From Agarilytica sp045430285 (GTDB lineage Bacteria > Pseudomonadota > Gammaproteobacteria > Pseudomonadales > Cellvibrionaceae), in assembly GCA_045430285.1 (NCBI GenBank), contig JAILXV010000002.1:558001-622000 (forward strand): a DNA stretch of 64,000 nucleotides, written 5' to 3'. The notes beneath the pieces were generated by a model. The model had not been told where the DNA came from. It searched no databases and worked only from the letters and a program-made list of their open reading frames with translations. Shown one piece after another: positions 43,477 through 52,944 of the stretch; positions within the stretch are counted from its first letter, which is position 1, and each line of letters opens with the position of its first letter. A program made the position numbers and the translations under genes.

Positions 43477-45984
43477 CTAAAAGCCTTTCGTGGATCTAAC
43501 AGAAACAAAAAAACCTCTAAGGTCACCTTGTTCAAGTAAACTACGTGATCCGCCAGAGCTCGAATAATATTCACGATCAAATATGTTGCGAACAGATAGA
43601 GAAAGCTCTGTATCTCTCACCCCCGTATATTTTAAAAAAATGTCGGCTTTTGTATATGACGGCAAAATAAATGTATTATCGTCGTCACCATACCGATCCC
43701 CCACATATTTCAAGCCCACTGCAAGGGAATAGTGCTTTAATGCTCCCGTGTTAGGCGAATAATCAAGCCATAAATTTGCAATTTTTTTTGCGGTTCCATA
43801 CCGACGATTACCCGCACCTTCTCGAGGTAAAAGCGTACTAAAAAGCCCAACTGAAACATCTCCTGTTTGTAACGAAATGTTATTCCTGTTGTAGCCAATA
43901 TTAGAAATAATATTGAGACTATGGCTTATTTCACCCACTAAATTAAGCATAATTCCTTCGGATACTTCATCCGCTGCTGGTGTATTAACATACCCAAGCG
44001 TCTCATCACCTGAATCATAAAAAGTTTGGATATTTGAACTAATCTGATGATAAAAGGTTATATCACTCGCCAAAGCGCTATCTCGCCAAGTTTTTTTGAA
44101 TGACAGTTCCCACTGCCGATGGCTAGATGGATCAACAAAATGTGTCTGCCAATTTGACTCAGATTCAAAACCAGGAAAGTCATTTGCAATAGGAACTGCT
44201 TGATTTGAAAAAGATTCCGAGTAACTCAGATGACTCGAAAGAGATTCACCAAAAAATACGTTGATCCCAACCTGGGGGGTAAATTCCTGATAACGGCCAT
44301 CGATACGCCACCGAAATCTAGGCGCCTCAGCCAGCCCTGTGACACCCGAGGCTCCCACTACCCTGGGGCCATTATCCGAAGTTTCTGAGCCGACATCGTG
44401 AAATATTATTTCACTGGCTAACACCATCTCTTCATAGCGAAGGTCTGAGTGAAAGGAAATATTTTCCGATAGATAAAGGGTCTGCCCAAAACTTAAGCCA
44501 AAAAAATCGCCTGTTAATGTAAAGTCTCCGAGCTTATCCGGTGGTGCTGGCTGCGGTATCGCTCCATAATGTGGATCGAAAATATTAAATAAACCGATAA
44601 AAGTTGGACTATCATATATAAATTCCAAAGCATCAAAAAATTGATAATCGAAAGAAAATCGAACTAAAATAGGGCGATCAATAAACGACATATTTTTTTC
44701 AGCGTATGCGTCAAAGCCGCGAGATTTCATTGAATTGTTCTTTAAATAAAGGCGAAGTAGTGGCGCATCCCCACGTCGCCCGCCCAGAAAAGACACTTCT
44801 TCGTCCGTTAACGGCAACCCTACAATCGTAGCATCGGCATTGGTCTCAGCGAAACTCATGTTCACACCTGCCCCCATGCGCCACCCGTTCCAATTTTCGG
44901 TTAAACCATCCAATGAAATTGCAGAGTCATACGTCGATGCCTCCGCCCAGGGCGCACCCAAAAATTTTTCTAGCGGAAGATTTTCATCCAGAACACTGTC
45001 GTGATAGGTAAAAGAGCCTGGCACAACTTCGTCCACTCTGTGATATGCAGAGACCAATAGCTGAGAGGTGTCGGAAGATTTCCACCGAAAACTAGGTGCC
45101 AATAAGTATTTTTTTCGTTCTATAAAGTCTTTTGCATGCTTTTGGTAACGATCTGCTGCAACAACCCTAAATGCTTTATCATTTTTTCGTCCAAACGATC
45201 CATTAAGATCCAGCTCCACGCGATAAAAATCTTCACTGCCGGCCATTAGACGTAACTGACTACGTGACTCTTCTAATGGTTTCTTCGTAACAAAGTTCAG
45301 CATGCCTCCTGGGGTTAAATAATTTGCGCTTGGCCCTTGTATAAAATCAACACGATCCAAAATAGAGGGGTCTAACTCATTACTAACCCGCCAATAAAAC
45401 TTTCCATTAACACTAAACGGCGTTACAACACCTCGAGAATAATACGATGGCAATACTCCTGCAGCACTCGTAAAATATTCAACACCACCAATGTAAGAAA
45501 GAACATCTTCCAATGATCTTGCATTTACGTCATCCATATATTTTCGATGAATGGATTGAATAGACAAGGGCAATTGGTAAAGCGGAAACTCTTCTTGGGA
45601 ATCTTCATTTTGAGAAACGGTACTACTTGTATCTCGGAGATAGGCTCGAACGGATATTTTTGGTAGAACTACGGAATCCTTGAGTGCAAAAATACGTATT
45701 TGATTCCCGATAAATTTATAAGCAAGACGTTTATCACCTAAAACAAGTGGTAATATTTCGGAAAACAGATATTCGCCATGAACAGATGGCGCATCTCCAA
45801 TCAACACCACATCAGGGCCAAATATAATTTCATAGCCCGTTTGCGATGCAACTTCAATCAACGCTTTGTGACGCGACATAGAAGAAAGATCAATACGAAA
45901 ACTCGCGTCATTTTCAGAGTTTGCGAAAACACTCAAAGAAAGACATAAGAAAAAGCAGATGATGGCGATAAAAGATAAACGCAT
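43477..45984 (-). CDS. TonB-dependent siderophore-type receptor with STN domain
   Basis: 835 residues. Signal peptide (MRLSFIAIICFFLCLSLSVFA). An STN domain at about 25-95 ('EVASQTGYEIIFGPDVVL') is the signalling domain found in receptors that talk to an anti-sigma factor. The plug follows ('RSLEDVLSYIGGVEYFTS', 'LDRVDFIQGPSANYLTPGGM'), then a 22-stranded barrel ('YSESFSNQAV', ending in 'STKGF'). It transports ferric siderophores or similar ligands across the outer membrane. No FecI/FecR pair lies nearby. The ATG at 45984 was taken over a TTG at 46011; neither has a good ribosome-binding site. Confidence 0.85.
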   Translation of the reverse strand: MRLSFIAIICFFLCLSLSVFANSENDASFRIDLSSMSRHKALIEVASQTGYEIIFGPDVVLIGDAPSVHGEYLFSEILPLVLGDKRLAYKFIGNQIRIFALKDSVVLPKISVRAYLRDTSSTVSQNEDSQEEFPLYQLPLSIQSIHRKYMDDVNARSLEDVLSYIGGVEYFTSAAGVLPSYYSRGVVTPFSVNGKFYWRVSNELDPSILDRVDFIQGPSANYLTPGGMLNFVTKKPLEESRSQLRLMAGSEDFYRVELDLNGSFGRKNDKAFRVVAADRYQKHAKDFIERKKYLLAPSFRWKSSDTSQLLVSAYHRVDEVVPGSFTYHDSVLDENLPLEKFLGAPWAEASTYDSAISLDGLTENWNGWRMGAGVNMSFAETNADATIVGLPLTDEEVSFLGGRRGDAPLLRLYLKNNSMKSRGFDAYAEKNMSFIDRPILVRFSFDYQFFDALEFIYDSPTFIGLFNIFDPHYGAIPQPAPPDKLGDFTLTGDFFGLSFGQTLYLSENISFHSDLRYEEMVLASEIIFHDVGSETSDNGPRVVGASGVTGLAEAPRFRWRIDGRYQEFTPQVGINVFFGESLSSHLSYSESFSNQAVPIANDFPGFESESNWQTHFVDPSSHRQWELSFKKTWRDSALASDITFYHQISSNIQTFYDSGDETLGYVNTPAADEVSEGIMLNLVGEISHSLNIISNIGYNRNNISLQTGDVSVGLFSTLLPREGAGNRRYGTAKKIANLWLDYSPNTGALKHYSLAVGLKYVGDRYGDDDNTFILPSYTKADIFLKYTGVRDTELSLSVRNIFDREYYSSSGGSRSLLEQGDLRGFFVSVRSTKGF

Positions 45985-46707
45985 ATTGAATGTGGTTACA
46001 GTATTAAACAATGAGAGTTAGTAAACTCGTGATACCGACGCCTGGCGAATCGCCACTCAATATTATCGATCCGCTTTACTCTGTCCTTTGCTCCAACCTT
46101 ATCTCTTAGCACTCACTAAAGGCAGCCTATAAAACGGGTCCCCACTTATGATTTCTATTTTTTGGAGGGAGGGTCATTATAAACAAAATATTTTTTAACA
46201 TATATGTATAACATCTCAAACAGACGAACAACTATTCGATAAAGTCGATGTCTTCATATTCCCTATGGGATAATCACAGATAAGCTACTGAAGGAAATGG
46301 GCAATACAATGGAAGCAAAGATGATAAATCGATCAACAATTGAAGCGATACACTCAGAAGAATAATATTTCACCGCTATCAAACACTATTTTCAGTAATT
46401 TATTAACCACTGGTTAATCTTGCAAATAGAAACCGCGCTGGCTAACGAACACTTATCCCTACGGCCAAGCGGACTATAGCGAGCTCAGATCCCGATAAGA
46501 TATAGTAAAAACCAATAACGGCAGATTAGCCCGCCAAGAAATAGAAACTTGCGTGTTGTTCATGTTATGAAAGACAAACGATACAAGAGAAACATCATGT
46601 AAAAGAAAAGAAGCGTGGGAGCTAAGATGTAGTAGCTAAGCCCCTAAAACAAGAAAGATGTAAATTTAGCGATTTTACCGTCGTTGGAGCCAAGCGCACT
46701 AGAACGC
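45985..46707. other. Intergenic region upstream of the TonB receptor
   Basis: About 720 bases, AT-rich. No gene recognised, and no Fur-like box as good as the three described elsewhere in the window. Confidence 0.35.
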
Positions 46708-48318
46708 TTAAGACACTGCCATATTTTCCAAGCGCTCTTGACTAGCCAGATACTCTTCGTAAGTGCCTTGGTAGTCAATCAACTGATTGTCTTTAATTTC
46801 AATTACTCGCGTTGCTAGAGAAGATACAAATTCTCGGTCATGACTGACAAAGATAAGCGTGCCTTCGTAATGCTCTAGTGCCAAGTTCAGCGACTCAATA
46901 CACTCCATGTCCAAGTGGTTCGTCGGCTCATCCATAATCAACACATTAGGATCAGCCATCATCAATTTGCCAAACAACAAACGGTTCTTTTCACCACCGG
47001 AACATATTTTTGCTTGTTTCTTAAAATCACCAGAGGAAAATAGCAGTCGCCCGAGCGTTGCGCGAACAATTTGATCGCTGTGGCTGGGCTTGCGCCATTG
47101 ACTCATCCAATCAAAGAGATTTAGATCGTTATCAAAATCTGCAGTGCTGTCTTGCGGGCAATAACTAATGGTCGCATTTTCGGCCCACTGAATAGTTCCC
47201 TGTTCGGCTTTTAGTTCATTCATTAAACAGCGTAATAATGTTGTTTTACCTGCACCGTTTTCACCGATAACCGCGAGCCGAGTGCCTGCGTCTAAAATTA
47301 AATTTCCGCCAGAAAATAAACTTTCTCCCTCAAAACCATGACCTAGATTTTCTAAAGTTACCGCTTGGCGGTGAAGTTTTTTCTCTTGATTAAAGCGGAT
47401 ATACGGACTAACGCGGCTTGAAGGCTTAACGTCTTCCAGTTTGATTTTTTCAATTTTCTTAGCGCGCGAAGTGGCTTGCTTCGCTTTAGAAGCATTCGCG
47501 GAGAAACGACTGACAAATTGTTCCAGCTCGGCAATCTGTGCGCTCTTTTTTGCATTCTCTGAATTTAATCGCTCACGTGCCTGGGTGGACGCCGTCATAA
47601 AGTCATCGTAGTTCCCAGGGTAAATTCGCAATTCGCCGTAATCAATATCCGCCATATGCGTGCAGACGGCATTCAGAAAATGACGGTCATGAGAAATAAT
47701 AATCATGGTGCTCTTGCGTTCGTTAAGCACATCTTCCAACCAACGAATCGTATTGATATCCAAGTTGTTGGTTGGCTCATCGAGTAGTAAAATATCGGGA
47801 TCAGAAAAAAGTGCCTGAGCGAGTAACACACGTAACTTCCAACCTGGCGCAACTTCACTCATAGGGCCGTAGTGGAGAGACTGATCAATGCCCCCGCCAA
47901 TAAGTATTTCACCTGCGCGGCTTTCGGCGCTGTAACCGTCCATCTCGGCAAATTCTGTTTCCAGTTCCGCGACCTTCATTCCTTCTTCTTCAGACATCTC
48001 GGGCAGCGCATAAATACGATCTCGCTCCTGCTTCACCGCCCACATTTCTTTATGGCCCATGATAACGGTATCGACAACGGAGAAGCTTTCAAATGCAAAC
48101 TGATCTTGATGGAGTTTACCCACACGTTCGTTAGGGGTGATATTCACGTTCCCCGCTGAAGGCGCGAGGCTACCATCCAGAATTTTCATGAAGGTGGTTT
48201 TACCGCAACCGTTCGCACCAATAAGGCCATAGCGATTACCATTCCCAAATTTCGCGGAAATATTTTCAAATAACGGCTTTGCGCCAAATTGCATGGTGAT
48301 GTTTGCGGTCGAGATCAA
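46708..48318 (-). CDS. ybiT: ABC-F family ATPase YbiT
   Basis: 536 residues with two ABC ATPase domains in one chain and no membrane segment. Walker A 'GANGCGKTT' and 'GENGAGKTT', Walker B 'ILLLDEPTNNLD' and 'VLIMDEPTNHLD', and a charged helical linker between them. The N-terminus 'NITMQFGAKPLFENISAKFG' and 'NERVGKLHQDQFAFESFSVV' match E. coli YbiT closely. ABC-F proteins act on the ribosome during stalled translation. The start is a TTG with AGGA 8 bases upstream. Confidence 0.93.
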   Translation of the reverse strand: MISTANITMQFGAKPLFENISAKFGNGNRYGLIGANGCGKTTFMKILDGSLAPSAGNVNITPNERVGKLHQDQFAFESFSVVDTVIMGHKEMWAVKQERDRIYALPEMSEEEGMKVAELETEFAEMDGYSAESRAGEILIGGGIDQSLHYGPMSEVAPGWKLRVLLAQALFSDPDILLLDEPTNNLDINTIRWLEDVLNERKSTMIIISHDRHFLNAVCTHMADIDYGELRIYPGNYDDFMTASTQARERLNSENAKKSAQIAELEQFVSRFSANASKAKQATSRAKKIEKIKLEDVKPSSRVSPYIRFNQEKKLHRQAVTLENLGHGFEGESLFSGGNLILDAGTRLAVIGENGAGKTTLLRCLMNELKAEQGTIQWAENATISYCPQDSTADFDNDLNLFDWMSQWRKPSHSDQIVRATLGRLLFSSGDFKKQAKICSGGEKNRLLFGKLMMADPNVLIMDEPTNHLDMECIESLNLALEHYEGTLIFVSHDREFVSSLATRVIEIKDNQLIDYQGTYEEYLASQERLENMAVS

Positions 48319-48652
48319 GGGAGGTTTCCTAAAATTAAAACGAACAAGTCGCCAGTAACGGCGTAAATAGGGGGCGTACTATAGGGATTTGTATCAGCTT
48401 CGTCGAGCGTAGAACAAAGAATACTACTTGTGATGCAAAGGCAAATTGTCGCTAGCGTTCTGTCATATTAACGAAACACTTCACGAAGCGCTCAACCGCC
48501 TCCAAGAGATCTACTCACTCAACCGGAATATAGTCTTTGGCATCAATACCTTAGAACCGAAATGCAGAAATAGTCGCAGATAGAAACGGGGCTCACCAAG
48601 ACTAAGCCTGAGCAACCGCCCTTAATCTCAGGGCAAACGGCTCCAAAACACG
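48319..48652. other. Intergenic region between motY and ybiT
   Basis: About 330 bases. It holds a short GCCCT/AGGGC inverted repeat (48618-48634) after the motY stop, a possible weak terminator, and the presumed ybiT promoter. No gene seen. Confidence 0.35.
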
Positions 48653-49576
48653 CTATTGGCTATTGGCCGCTAAAGGCAGTACCTCTATTTCTTCTACCCG
48701 CTCAATGCGCACCGTTACACGGCGGTTTTTTGCCCGCCCCGAAGCGCTGCCATTGCTCGCGATAGGGTAACGCTCGCCATGCCAACGCGTCTTAATCCAA
48801 TCCTCGGGCACACCTCGGCGCATTAAATAATCAGACACCATCTCCGCGCGGGCTTTCGAGAGTTCTAGGTTTTCAGATCTGTCGCCTGGCGCGGAAGTAT
48901 GGCCATCAATGAAGAAATGACGAATCTTTTTATCATGCTTCACGAGCTTTAGCATTTTATCTAATTTATTCATATTGCTATTACTTAACCCTTCCTTATC
49001 TTCGGTAGGGCCAGGGGAGAAATAGAGCGCCGTTCTTCTCACTTGATCAAAGTTTGCCGGCAGCAAGCTCGCCAAGCAATCCAAATACTGCCGGTATTTT
49101 TCGCGAAAGCCTATGTTGCTTAGGGCAAGACGAACAGACGGGTTACCTTTATCCTCAAACCAAGCTTTACGTACAAATTCTATTTCCTTCCCAACATTCA
49201 ACTCAGAAAGCATTTTTTCGGTATTCTCGGTGCCTAACCACATCGGGCGCTTACCGCGCTTCACTGGCACATACCCCAAGCTCTCCACTTCTTCCTGTTT
49301 TTTCCACACAGGTGATTTTGCATATACTGCGGCTTGGCCAGCATCGAATTTCGCGGCATGTGAACGCAGATAGAACTTTGATTTTTCTCCCGCTCTCGTT
49401 GTGAAAACGGCACTGCCAAACACAGGGACCTCATGCTCAAGACGACACTCAAAAACCGAGGTAGAGGACTTCCAACTGCTCTCATTAATTGCATTCGTAT
49501 AGGTAACCGCTTCCACCTGGGTAATTAATAACCCACAGGCTAGAGCGGTCAGTATTGTAAATGGCTTTTTTCTCAT
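48653..49576 (-). CDS. motY: MotY-like flagellar stator-associated OmpA-family protein
   Basis: 307 residues: signal peptide (cleaved near QVEA), an N-terminal MotY-type domain ('SSTSVFECRLEHEVPVFGSA'), then a C-terminal OmpA peptidoglycan-binding domain ('FIDGHTSAPGDRSENLELSK', 'GRAKNRRVTVRIE'). MotY forms the T-ring that holds sodium-driven stators around the flagellar motor. The next gene in the divergent direction is pyrC, and this neighbourhood recurs in Pseudomonas, where the motY homologue is adjacent to pyrC and rnt. Confidence 0.85.
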   Translation of the reverse strand: MRKKPFTILTALACGLLITQVEAVTYTNAINESSWKSSTSVFECRLEHEVPVFGSAVFTTRAGEKSKFYLRSHAAKFDAGQAAVYAKSPVWKKQEEVESLGYVPVKRGKRPMWLGTENTEKMLSELNVGKEIEFVRKAWFEDKGNPSVRLALSNIGFREKYRQYLDCLASLLPANFDQVRRTALYFSPGPTEDKEGLSNSNMNKLDKMLKLVKHDKKIRHFFIDGHTSAPGDRSENLELSKARAEMVSDYLMRRGVPEDWIKTRWHGERYPIASNGSASGRAKNRRVTVRIERVEEIEVLPLAANSQ

Positions 49577-49800
49577 AGCGTAGTTTTCCCGAGATACTCG
49601 GTGCTGCTTTCAGCACCGGCCCCGTTAGACCCATACAGTTACATCTATACAAAGGTTAGCGGCAGATTGAGGTCTGGCTTTAGCAATAAGCACGATAAAA
49701 TTGACTATATTTTAGCCTCTGAAAACACATCGTATGCGGAACAAGACAACCACTTTTCTGGTAGGATGCGCCACAGATATAGGTAACCAAAGACTGTACC

Positions 49801-50838
49801 ATGACCAATAGCCTTACCATCACCGCGCCGGACGACTGGCACATTCACTTGCGCGACGGTGACGCGTTAAACCTTACTGTTCCCCACGCCGCACAAAGCT
49901 TTGAACGCGCGATTATTATGCCAAACCTGGTGCCACCAGTGATGAACGCGGAGCAAGCGCTCGCTTACAAAGCGCGAATCAGCGAAAAAGTGCCTGCGAG
50001 CAAGCGTTTTGAGCCACTTATGGTCCTATATCTCACGGATAATACAGACGCAGCCACGATTGAAGCCGCCAAAGCTGAAGGTATTGTCGCGTGCAAACTA
50101 TACCCCGCTGGGGCAACCACCAACTCCGACTCAGGGGTCACCTCAATTGAGAACATTGCCGAGGCACTTTCAGCCATGGAAGCTCAGGGCATGTTGCTAC
50201 TTGTTCACGGTGAAGTGACCGACAGCAGCATTGATATCTTTGATCGAGAAGCGGTGTTCATTGAGCAAAAACTAAAAGCGATTGTGCACGATTACCCCAA
50301 GCTCAAAGTCGTAATGGAACACATCACCACCGCAGATGCGGTGGACTTTGTGACCAGCGCCGGCGAGAATGTCGCGGCGACCATTACAGCCCACCACTTA
50401 CTTTATAACCGCAATCACATGTTGGCTGGCGGTATACGCCCGCACTATTACTGCCTGCCAATCCTTAAGCGTAATACCCACCAACAGGCGCTTATCTCTG
50501 CAGCGACCAGTGGTAACCCAAAATTCTTCATCGGTACCGACTCCGCCCCTCATACACAAGGGCGTAAAGAAACCGCCTGTGGCTGTGCCGGCACATACAC
50601 GGCTTATGCTCCGCTAGCTTTATATGCACAAGCCTTTGACGACGCAAACGCTATGGATAAGCTAGAAGGATTTGCCAGTCACTTCGGCCCCGACTTTTAT
50701 GGCTTGCCGCGCAACACCCGTCAAATCACACTCGAAAAATCCGCCTGGACTATGCCTTCATCCTTTGACTATTGCGGAGAAAAACTCGTACCACTATGTG
50801 CAGACGAATCCATAAACTGGCAGGTCACATCTGCATAA
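49801..50838 (+). CDS. pyrC: Dihydroorotase
   Basis: 345 residues, class II (E. coli-type, about 348). It closes carbamoyl aspartate to dihydroorotate in pyrimidine synthesis. The zinc motif 'DDWHIHLRDG' (H14, H16) is present, along with the lysine in 'CKLYPAGATTNS' that becomes carboxylated, 'LLVHGEVTD', and 'FFIGTDSAPH' near the C-terminus with the catalytic Asp. It is 18 bases before rnt, so the two probably form an operon. Confidence 0.96.
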   Translation: MTNSLTITAPDDWHIHLRDGDALNLTVPHAAQSFERAIIMPNLVPPVMNAEQALAYKARISEKVPASKRFEPLMVLYLTDNTDAATIEAAKAEGIVACKLYPAGATTNSDSGVTSIENIAEALSAMEAQGMLLLVHGEVTDSSIDIFDREAVFIEQKLKAIVHDYPKLKVVMEHITTADAVDFVTSAGENVAATITAHHLLYNRNHMLAGGIRPHYYCLPILKRNTHQQALISAATSGNPKFFIGTDSAPHTQGRKETACGCAGTYTAYAPLALYAQAFDDANAMDKLEGFASHFGPDFYGLPRNTRQITLEKSAWTMPSSFDYCGEKLVPLCADESINWQVTSA

Positions 50839-50856
50839 CCCCGCGGCAAACGAACT

Positions 50857-51528
50857 ATGAGTGAAGCAGACGAGACTAAATCGCCTATGGCACAACGATT
50901 CCGCGGTTTTTTACCCGTCGTAATCGATGTGGAAACGGGCGGATTCAATGCTGCAACGGACGCACTACTTGAACTGTCAGCCGTCCCTCTAAAAATGGAA
51001 GACGGCACCCTTGTTCGTAGCGAAACGATTGAGTTTCACATCGATCCATTTGAAGGCGCCAATATCGAACAAAGCGCACTGGAATTCACGGGGATCGACC
51101 TCGAAAATCGCGATGCCGTCCCAGAACAACATGCCATTGAAGAAGTGCTTAAAGCCATACGGAAAGAAGTGAAAGCACAAGGTTGTAACCGCGCGGTACT
51201 CGTCGGCCACAACGCTCATTTTGATTTGGGGTTTATAAACGCGGCAGTGGCTCGATGCGAAATCAAACGCAACCCCTTTCATCCTTTTTCATGCTTCGAT
51301 ACCGCTAGCTTGTCTGGCTTAGCATTCGGACATACCGTATTGGCACGAGCATGCGCTATAGCAGGGTTAGAGTTCAGTAATAAGGAAGCCCATTCTGCGG
51401 CTTACGATGCAGAGAAAACAGCCGATTTGTACTGCCTGATTGTGAACAAATGGCAGAGTTTGGGCGGCTGGCCCTTACCTGTGGAAGAGACTGAAACCAG
51501 TGAAACGGAAGAAAAAGCAGCGGAATAA
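50857..51528 (+). CDS. rnt: Ribonuclease T
   Basis: 223 residues. It trims the 3' ends of tRNA and other stable RNA. A DEDDh exonuclease: 'VVIDVETGGFN' (D24, E26), 'VLVGHNAHFDLGFINAAVAR', and 'EAHSAAYDAEKTADLYC' with the catalytic His and last Asp. Length is close to E. coli RNase T (215). Follows pyrC on the same strand and ends before a strong bidirectional terminator. Confidence 0.95.
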   Translation: MSEADETKSPMAQRFRGFLPVVIDVETGGFNAATDALLELSAVPLKMEDGTLVRSETIEFHIDPFEGANIEQSALEFTGIDLENRDAVPEQHAIEEVLKAIRKEVKAQGCNRAVLVGHNAHFDLGFINAAVARCEIKRNPFHPFSCFDTASLSGLAFGHTVLARACAIAGLEFSNKEAHSAAYDAEKTADLYCLIVNKWQSLGGWPLPVEETETSETEEKAAE

Positions 51529-51558
51529 ACGCCCAACCAAAATTTACTACCAGACACA

Positions 51559-51587
51559 AAAAAGCCCGCGAATCGCGGGCTTTTTAT
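51559..51587. terminator. Bidirectional terminator between rnt and peroxiredoxin
   Basis: AAAGCCCGCG and CGCGGGCTTT (51561-51570 and 51574-51583) form a perfect 10-bp stem with loop AAT, flanked by A-runs and T-runs on either side. It lies between converging genes. Confidence 0.9.
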
Positions 51588-51609
51588 TGAGCAACGAAAC
51601 AGCGAGAAC

Positions 51610-52212
51610 TTACAAGCTGTCAGCATTCTCAGAAAGGTAAGCTGCAACGCCCGCAGGGCTCGCATCCATACCCTTATCACCTTCTTTCCAACCAGCAGGA
51701 CAAACTTCGCCGTGCTCTTGGTGGAATGCTAAGGCATCAACCATACGAATCATTTCATCAACGTTACGGCCAAGAGGTAAATCGTTAACCACTTGGTGAC
51801 GAACAGTACCTTCTTCGTCAATCAAGAAAGAACCACGGAAAGCAACGCCGCCTTCAGATTCAACGTCATATGCTTGGCAAATAGCGTGAGAGATATCTGC
51901 AACCAATGGGTATTTAACTGCACCGATACCACCGTCGTTGATATCAGTATTACGCCATGCGTTATGAGAAAAGTGAGAATCGATAGAAACACCGATAACA
52001 ACAACGCCACGCTTTTCAAATTCTGCAATGCGGTGATCAAATGCCAACAACTCTGAAGGACATACGAAAGTGAAATCTAAGGGGTAGAAAAATACGACTG
52101 CTTTTTTCCCTTTAGTGACTTCAGCAAAGTTAAATGCGTCAACAATCTCGCCACTTGCCAATACGGCAGGAGCTGTAAAATCTGGTGCTGGTTTACCTAC
52201 AAGTACGCCCAT
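51610..52212 (-). CDS. Typical 2-Cys peroxiredoxin (AhpC/TSA)
   Basis: 200 residues. It reduces peroxides. The peroxidatic Cys is C51 in 'FYPLDFTFVCPSELLAFDHR' and the resolving Cys is C171 in 'HGEVCPAGW', as in typical 2-Cys enzymes of about 200 residues. 'SHNAWRNTDINDGGIG' is a family motif. No ahpF is adjacent. In Pseudomonas the same spot next to rnt and bfd holds a peroxidase gene, supporting conserved neighbourhood. Divergent from bfd. Confidence 0.93.
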   Translation of the reverse strand: MGVLVGKPAPDFTAPAVLASGEIVDAFNFAEVTKGKKAVVFFYPLDFTFVCPSELLAFDHRIAEFEKRGVVVIGVSIDSHFSHNAWRNTDINDGGIGAVKYPLVADISHAICQAYDVESEGGVAFRGSFLIDEEGTVRHQVVNDLPLGRNVDEMIRMVDALAFHQEHGEVCPAGWKEGDKGMDASPAGVAAYLSENADSL

Positions 52213-52418
52213 GAGCTTTCCTCCAAATAGTGATTAAAAACAAAGCGTTAGTTGACCAAAACAGGTGTTTCGCGCCAGCCAACGCACAAATGCTTTATAG
52301 ACTTTTATACGGTCGACAATGATACACCTAAGCCCTAGTGACCCCCATAAATTTTGCATATCAAATCCATAGTTTTTCCCAAAACTCACTAAACCCCAAA
52401 GCGATAACGCAAACATTA

Positions 52419-52441
52419 TTGACAATCATTCTTATTTGCAT
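52419..52441. promoter_or_regulatory. Fur-like box upstream of bfd
   Basis: The reverse strand reads ATGCAAATAAGAATGATTGT followed by CAA, close to the Fur consensus of NATAAT-type hexamers and nearly the same as the box before the porin operon. It lies 42 bases before the bfd ATG. Iron repression of bfd would fit its role in releasing stored iron. Confidence 0.6.
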
Positions 52442-52483
52442 TAAGCTTTATCTAACATTGACCAATTTTGATACACGATCATT

Positions 52484-52684
52484 ATGTACGTTTGTTTATG
52501 TAAAGGTATTACAGATAGCCAAATCCGCGACGCCGTGGACTCGGGCGCAGAAAGTGTTCGTGCGGTTAAGAATCAACTAGGCGTATCTACCCAGTGCGGG
52601 CGTTGCGTCTCTCATGTACGTGAAATCGTCAAATCTAGCCTTGAAGACATCCCTTCTTCCTCCCTGTTTTACCAGGTAGCCTAG
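52484..52684 (+). CDS. bfd: Bacterioferritin-associated ferredoxin
   Basis: 66 residues with the four-Cys 2Fe-2S motif (C4, C6, C38, C41: 'MYVCLCKGITDSQI' and 'TQCGRCVSHVREI'). Bfd docks on bacterioferritin and passes electrons to its heme so that stored iron can be released. The bacterioferritin genes lie about 4 kb away rather than adjacent. A Fur-like box precedes it. Confidence 0.93.
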   Translation: MYVCLCKGITDSQIRDAVDSGAESVRAVKNQLGVSTQCGRCVSHVREIVKSSLEDIPSSSLFYQVA

Positions 52685-52944
52685 GACACCCTCCTCTTTC
52701 GGCCACTACTCATCAATGGCCTTAAAATAGAAAAGCACCGCTCAAATCGTTCAGGAAGGATGATGTATACGTGTGCTGGAAGTTTCGGTTGGGCTTTCGA
52801 TTGAACTTAAGATTAGATCAGGGGCTTTAGGACTCAGGCCTTAGCCCTTATTTAGAAGAAACGTAACACCCACTTAGCCTCAGTAAGGCTTGGCGTCTCG
52901 ACCTCTCGATATTGCATCGAAACATGATCGAGACGTGGTAAAAC

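Noticed and set aside
45985..46707. Fur box before the TonB receptor
   Set aside because: Only partial matches such as GATAATCACAGATAA; clearly poorer than the other three boxes.
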